Positions 62,055-64,000 of a stretch of 64,000 nt of DNA are shown here, piece after piece; position 1 is the stretch's first letter; each line of letters begins with the position of its first letter. Where the stretch lies: NCBI RefSeq assembly GCF_021261325.1, contig NZ_JAJSBI010000037.1, positions 1 to 64,000 on the forward strand. Reading direction: 5' to 3'. The notes beneath the pieces were generated by a model, which ran no database searches, had not been told where the DNA came from, and worked only from the letters and a program-made list of their open reading frames with translations. This DNA comes from Streptomyces guryensis (GTDB lineage Bacteria > Actinomycetota > Actinomycetes > Streptomycetales > Streptomycetaceae). The position numbers were made by a program, and so were the translations under genes.

Positions 62055-62653
62055 ATGGACCTGTCGGTGGGGGCGGTACCGGGCCCCGGTGTCCCGTTGA
62101 GTGTGTTCGTGACGGTGTTGCCGGAGAAGTGGCCGGTCCTGGATCGGCATGCGCAGTCGGCCGAGTGGCTGCAGATCCGCTCGGATCTGGGCCGGGCGCC
62201 CCGAACGATCGATGCGCACGCCCGCGGGCTCGGAGAGTTCCTGTTGGCGTGTGAGCGGGACGGGATCGATCCGGAGACCGCGAACCGCAGCCATGTCGCC
62301 CCCGTCGTACGGGAGTTGAGGACCCGGCCGAGTCGCGGCGGGGCGAAGGCGCTGGCTATGGACTCGGGGGCCGGCCTGGCCAATGCCACGCTGAACAACG
62401 GCTGGTGCCGGTGCGTGCGGACGATATCGATCCGGCTCACCGTACGCTGCGGGTTCGGGTGGAGACCACCAAGACCCGCCAGGAGCGGATGGTGCCGTAT
62501 AACGGGCGCCACCATCTCGGCCTGCCTCCTGATGTTTTACGCACCGGCCGGATCACAGGTTCACTCCGGAGGCTGAAGCAAGCGTCCCCCACGGCCGAAT
62601 CCGTGCGGACATTGCCTCGGTGTTCGCGGAACGTTCGACCTGCACTCGCCTGA
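62055..62653 (+). pseudogene. Tyrosine recombinase remnant
   Basis: The first frame carries an N-terminal SAM-like integrase domain (VFVTVLPEKWPVLDRHAQSAEWLQI, GRAPRTIDAHARGLGEFLLACERDGIDPE, LANATLNN). A shifted frame then carries PVRADDIDPAHRTLRVRVETTKTRQERMVPY, which belongs to the catalytic domain. The region with the first catalytic Arg is missing by deletion, and the C-terminal HxxR/Tyr part is absent. It is inactive. Confidence 0.85.
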
Positions 62654-62755
62654 CCTGCGTCGACGTTGTCCGGCGTGCCGAAGGTGTGCGGCGCTGTGCG
62701 CAGTGGTGTCCGACTTGTAGCACGCTGGCGCCGTCCTCGGCAACTCTCGGTACAC

Positions 62756-63128
62756 CCTTGATCGAAAGGAACTCGAGAACATGACATTCATCAGACGGAC
62801 TATGGCCGCGGGTGCGCTCTGCCTTATCGCGCTCACCTCTGTGGCCGCCGGCAGCGCGCCGGCCACGGCGCTGACCGCATCGAGCGTGAGGCCCTGTTCG
62901 CCGGACGGGATATGCGACGCCCGGCTGTTTGGCACCACCAGCTTCACCGTCAACGACGGCACCTATGTTCACCGCTTCACGTGGCTCGGGGGTCATGGCG
63001 ACGACGACATGGTCTGGCAGGAAGACGTCTCCTTCTGGGGCATACCGACCAACAGTTACACGTTCTCCTGCGGGAGTTCCGGTTGCCCAGCGAATGAGTA
63101 GGCACACCTCGGGATCAGCCACGTAGGG
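62756..63128 (+). repeat. Inverted duplicate, copy B (partner 1581-1953)
   Basis: Carries the second copy of the small secreted-protein gene. Homology begins at CCTTGATCG just before the ribosome site and fades ~25 bp after the stop codon. Confidence 0.85.
62781..63101 (+). CDS. Small secreted protein (copy B)
   Basis: 106 residues from ATG 62781 (AAAGGA upstream). Same signal peptide and Trp/Asp-rich, four-cysteine mature domain as copy A (1608-1928), with one residue difference (SAPATAL for SAPAAAL). The conservation of both reading frames suggests either recent duplication or selection on both. Its neighbours are a dead recombinase and a decayed PKD-type gene, so nothing in context gives a role. 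Confidence 0.7.
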   Translation: MTFIRRTMAAGALCLIALTSVAAGSAPATALTASSVRPCSPDGICDARLFGTTSFTVNDGTYVHRFTWLGGHGDDDMVWQEDVSFWGIPTNSYTFSCGSSGCPANE

Positions 63129-63129
63129 C

Positions 63130-63700
63130 TCCGCGGCGGATTTGCAGTTCAGCCGAGGGCAGTGGGCGTCCGTCCAACCGGGCGCCCGCTCCCAGCAGTT
63201 CAACATCAACGCCAGTGCTCGGCCGGGGACGTCGACGACGATCGTGTACTTCGAGGAGAGCAGCCCTGGGTCCACGACCCACTGGTCACCACCTCCGGTA
63301 CGGGCGCGACGAGTTCCTACGCGGTGCGGTGGAGTTCCAGGACCCGCTCGCGGTGACCGCAGTGACCGCCGCACCCGGCCACGTCTGCGCGAGCGTGCCG
63401 GTCACCTTCACCACCCAGGTGGACAACCCCGGGGCATACCCCCCTGGACATTACGTACGACTTCGACTTCGGCTACGGCAGCACCGCCACGTCGACCAAT
63501 GGCCGGGCCACACACACCTACACCAGGGCACTGGAAGCAGCGACGACACTGTCACCGTGTTCGTCGACCGGCCCGACGGCACGCGGTTCAGCGCCGCGAG
63601 CACCTCGTTCCCCGTCAGCGGTGCCGGCGCTGACCACATCGGTCGGCTGCTCGACCCACCCGGTCGCGGAGGAACGGAACAGGGTACCGGTGTAGCTGTC
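63130..63700 (+). pseudogene. Decayed secreted protein with PKD-like domain
   Basis: Pieces in different frames read QFNINASARPGTSTTIVYF (beta-strand pattern near 63190-63250), AAPGHVCASVPVTFTTQVDNPGA (63370-63430) and DITYDFDFGYGSTATSTNGRATHTYTRA (63440-63525), the last with the PKD-type ending. Frameshifts separate them and no start is visible. It was probably an extracellular carbohydrate-active or adhesion protein. Confidence 0.55.
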
Positions 63701-64000
63701 AGAACTTTTGACAGGCGTTACGGCACCTCCGCTCCCGAAGCCCCTGCGAAGCGCGAGTGCCAACGGAGAAGTGCACCGGGGGCCGGCGGGGCTCATGAGC
63801 ACCAGCGTCGCGATCAAAGTTAGCGATGACCGTTGCTGGGAAAGGCTCCCTACCTTGGTGGCGGTGATCGGTCCCGGTCATTCGTAGGATCAGGAGGCCA
63901 GAGGTCCGGGTGTGGCTCAAAAGGCTAATACCTGATCGCCGGACGTCGGCGCTGGCTACGTGACTGCGAAGGTTACTTGTGCGTTGACAGCCCCCATTCA
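63701..64000. other. No gene seen
   Basis: 300 bp to the window edge. No frame with supporting features, and no recognisable repeat. Confidence 0.5.

Overview
The window has very high GC, GTG and TTG starts, Tat and lipoprotein exports, ECF sigma/anti-sigma pairs and many SigE-like and LacI-type regulators. All of this points to a Streptomyces-type actinomycete. The density of broken transposases (IS110, IS5, IS630, IS3, IS1182, IS4), decayed gene copies and a tRNA-Lys 3'-half suggests an accessory, rearranged part of the chromosome, such as an arm region. All family calls were made by eye from motifs; no search was run.

Layout. 1-0.9 kb: end of a neighbouring element, with a tRNA-Lys(TTT) 3'-half and terminator (probable old attachment site). 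1.6-4.9 kb: a small secreted protein, a sigma-like zinc-finger regulator and a secreted GH16 beta-glucanase. 4.9-8.9 kb: EthD protein, AraC regulator, IS110 wreck and lipoprotein. 9.4-30.7 kb: an orphan biosynthetic cluster on two divergent arms. The left arm (minus) holds an MFS pump, GMC oxidoreductase, three GT2 glycosyltransferases, including one beyond the InhA gene, an ABC-F ATPase, an FkbH-type HAD protein, an R2-like di-iron oxygenase, an InhA/FabI-like reductase and a UDP-glucuronate-decarboxylase-like SDR. The right arm (plus) holds an aldehyde dehydrogenase, a short KS-like protein, a TPP-dependent carboligase, an acyl-CoA/acyl-AMP ligase, a beta-ketoacyl synthase, a fourth GT2 and an amidase. 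31-37 kb: a second, larger beta-glucan locus with a sigma-like/zinc-finger/TM/CBM2 fusion, decayed GH16 and regulator copies, an intact GH16, a Tat-exported putative glycanase and an RsbW-like ATPase. 37-43.5 kb: a beta-glucoside uptake locus with a LacI repressor, GH1 beta-glucosidase, two ABC permeases and a solute-binding lipoprotein. 44-64 kb: three ECF sigma/membrane-protein modules, secreted proteins, an AraC regulator, a lectin-CHAP protein, an XRE-DUF2690 protein and many IS fragments.

How the parts fit. A LacI-type palindrome (core GAGAGCGCTCTC) lies before the sugar-binding protein, before lacI itself, before both GH16 genes and the Tat-exported glycanase, and also in the divergent promoter region of the biosynthetic cluster (two copies, one ending 27 bp before the pump start). 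Further copies lie near 9.08 and 50.35 kb. The simplest reading is that one beta-glucan/oligosaccharide-responsive repressor controls polymer degradation, oligosaccharide import and antibiotic-type biosynthesis together, as CebR does for cellulose use and thaxtomin in Streptomyces scabies. The cluster also sits between two paralogous copies of the same locus (regulator - GH16 - RsbW-like gene), the left one decayed. This suggests it was acquired or moved by recombination at a duplicated glucan locus. The product is not recognised. ABC-F suggests a ribosome-directed antibiotic, and the InhA-like paralogue could be a biosynthetic enzyme or a resistant target copy.
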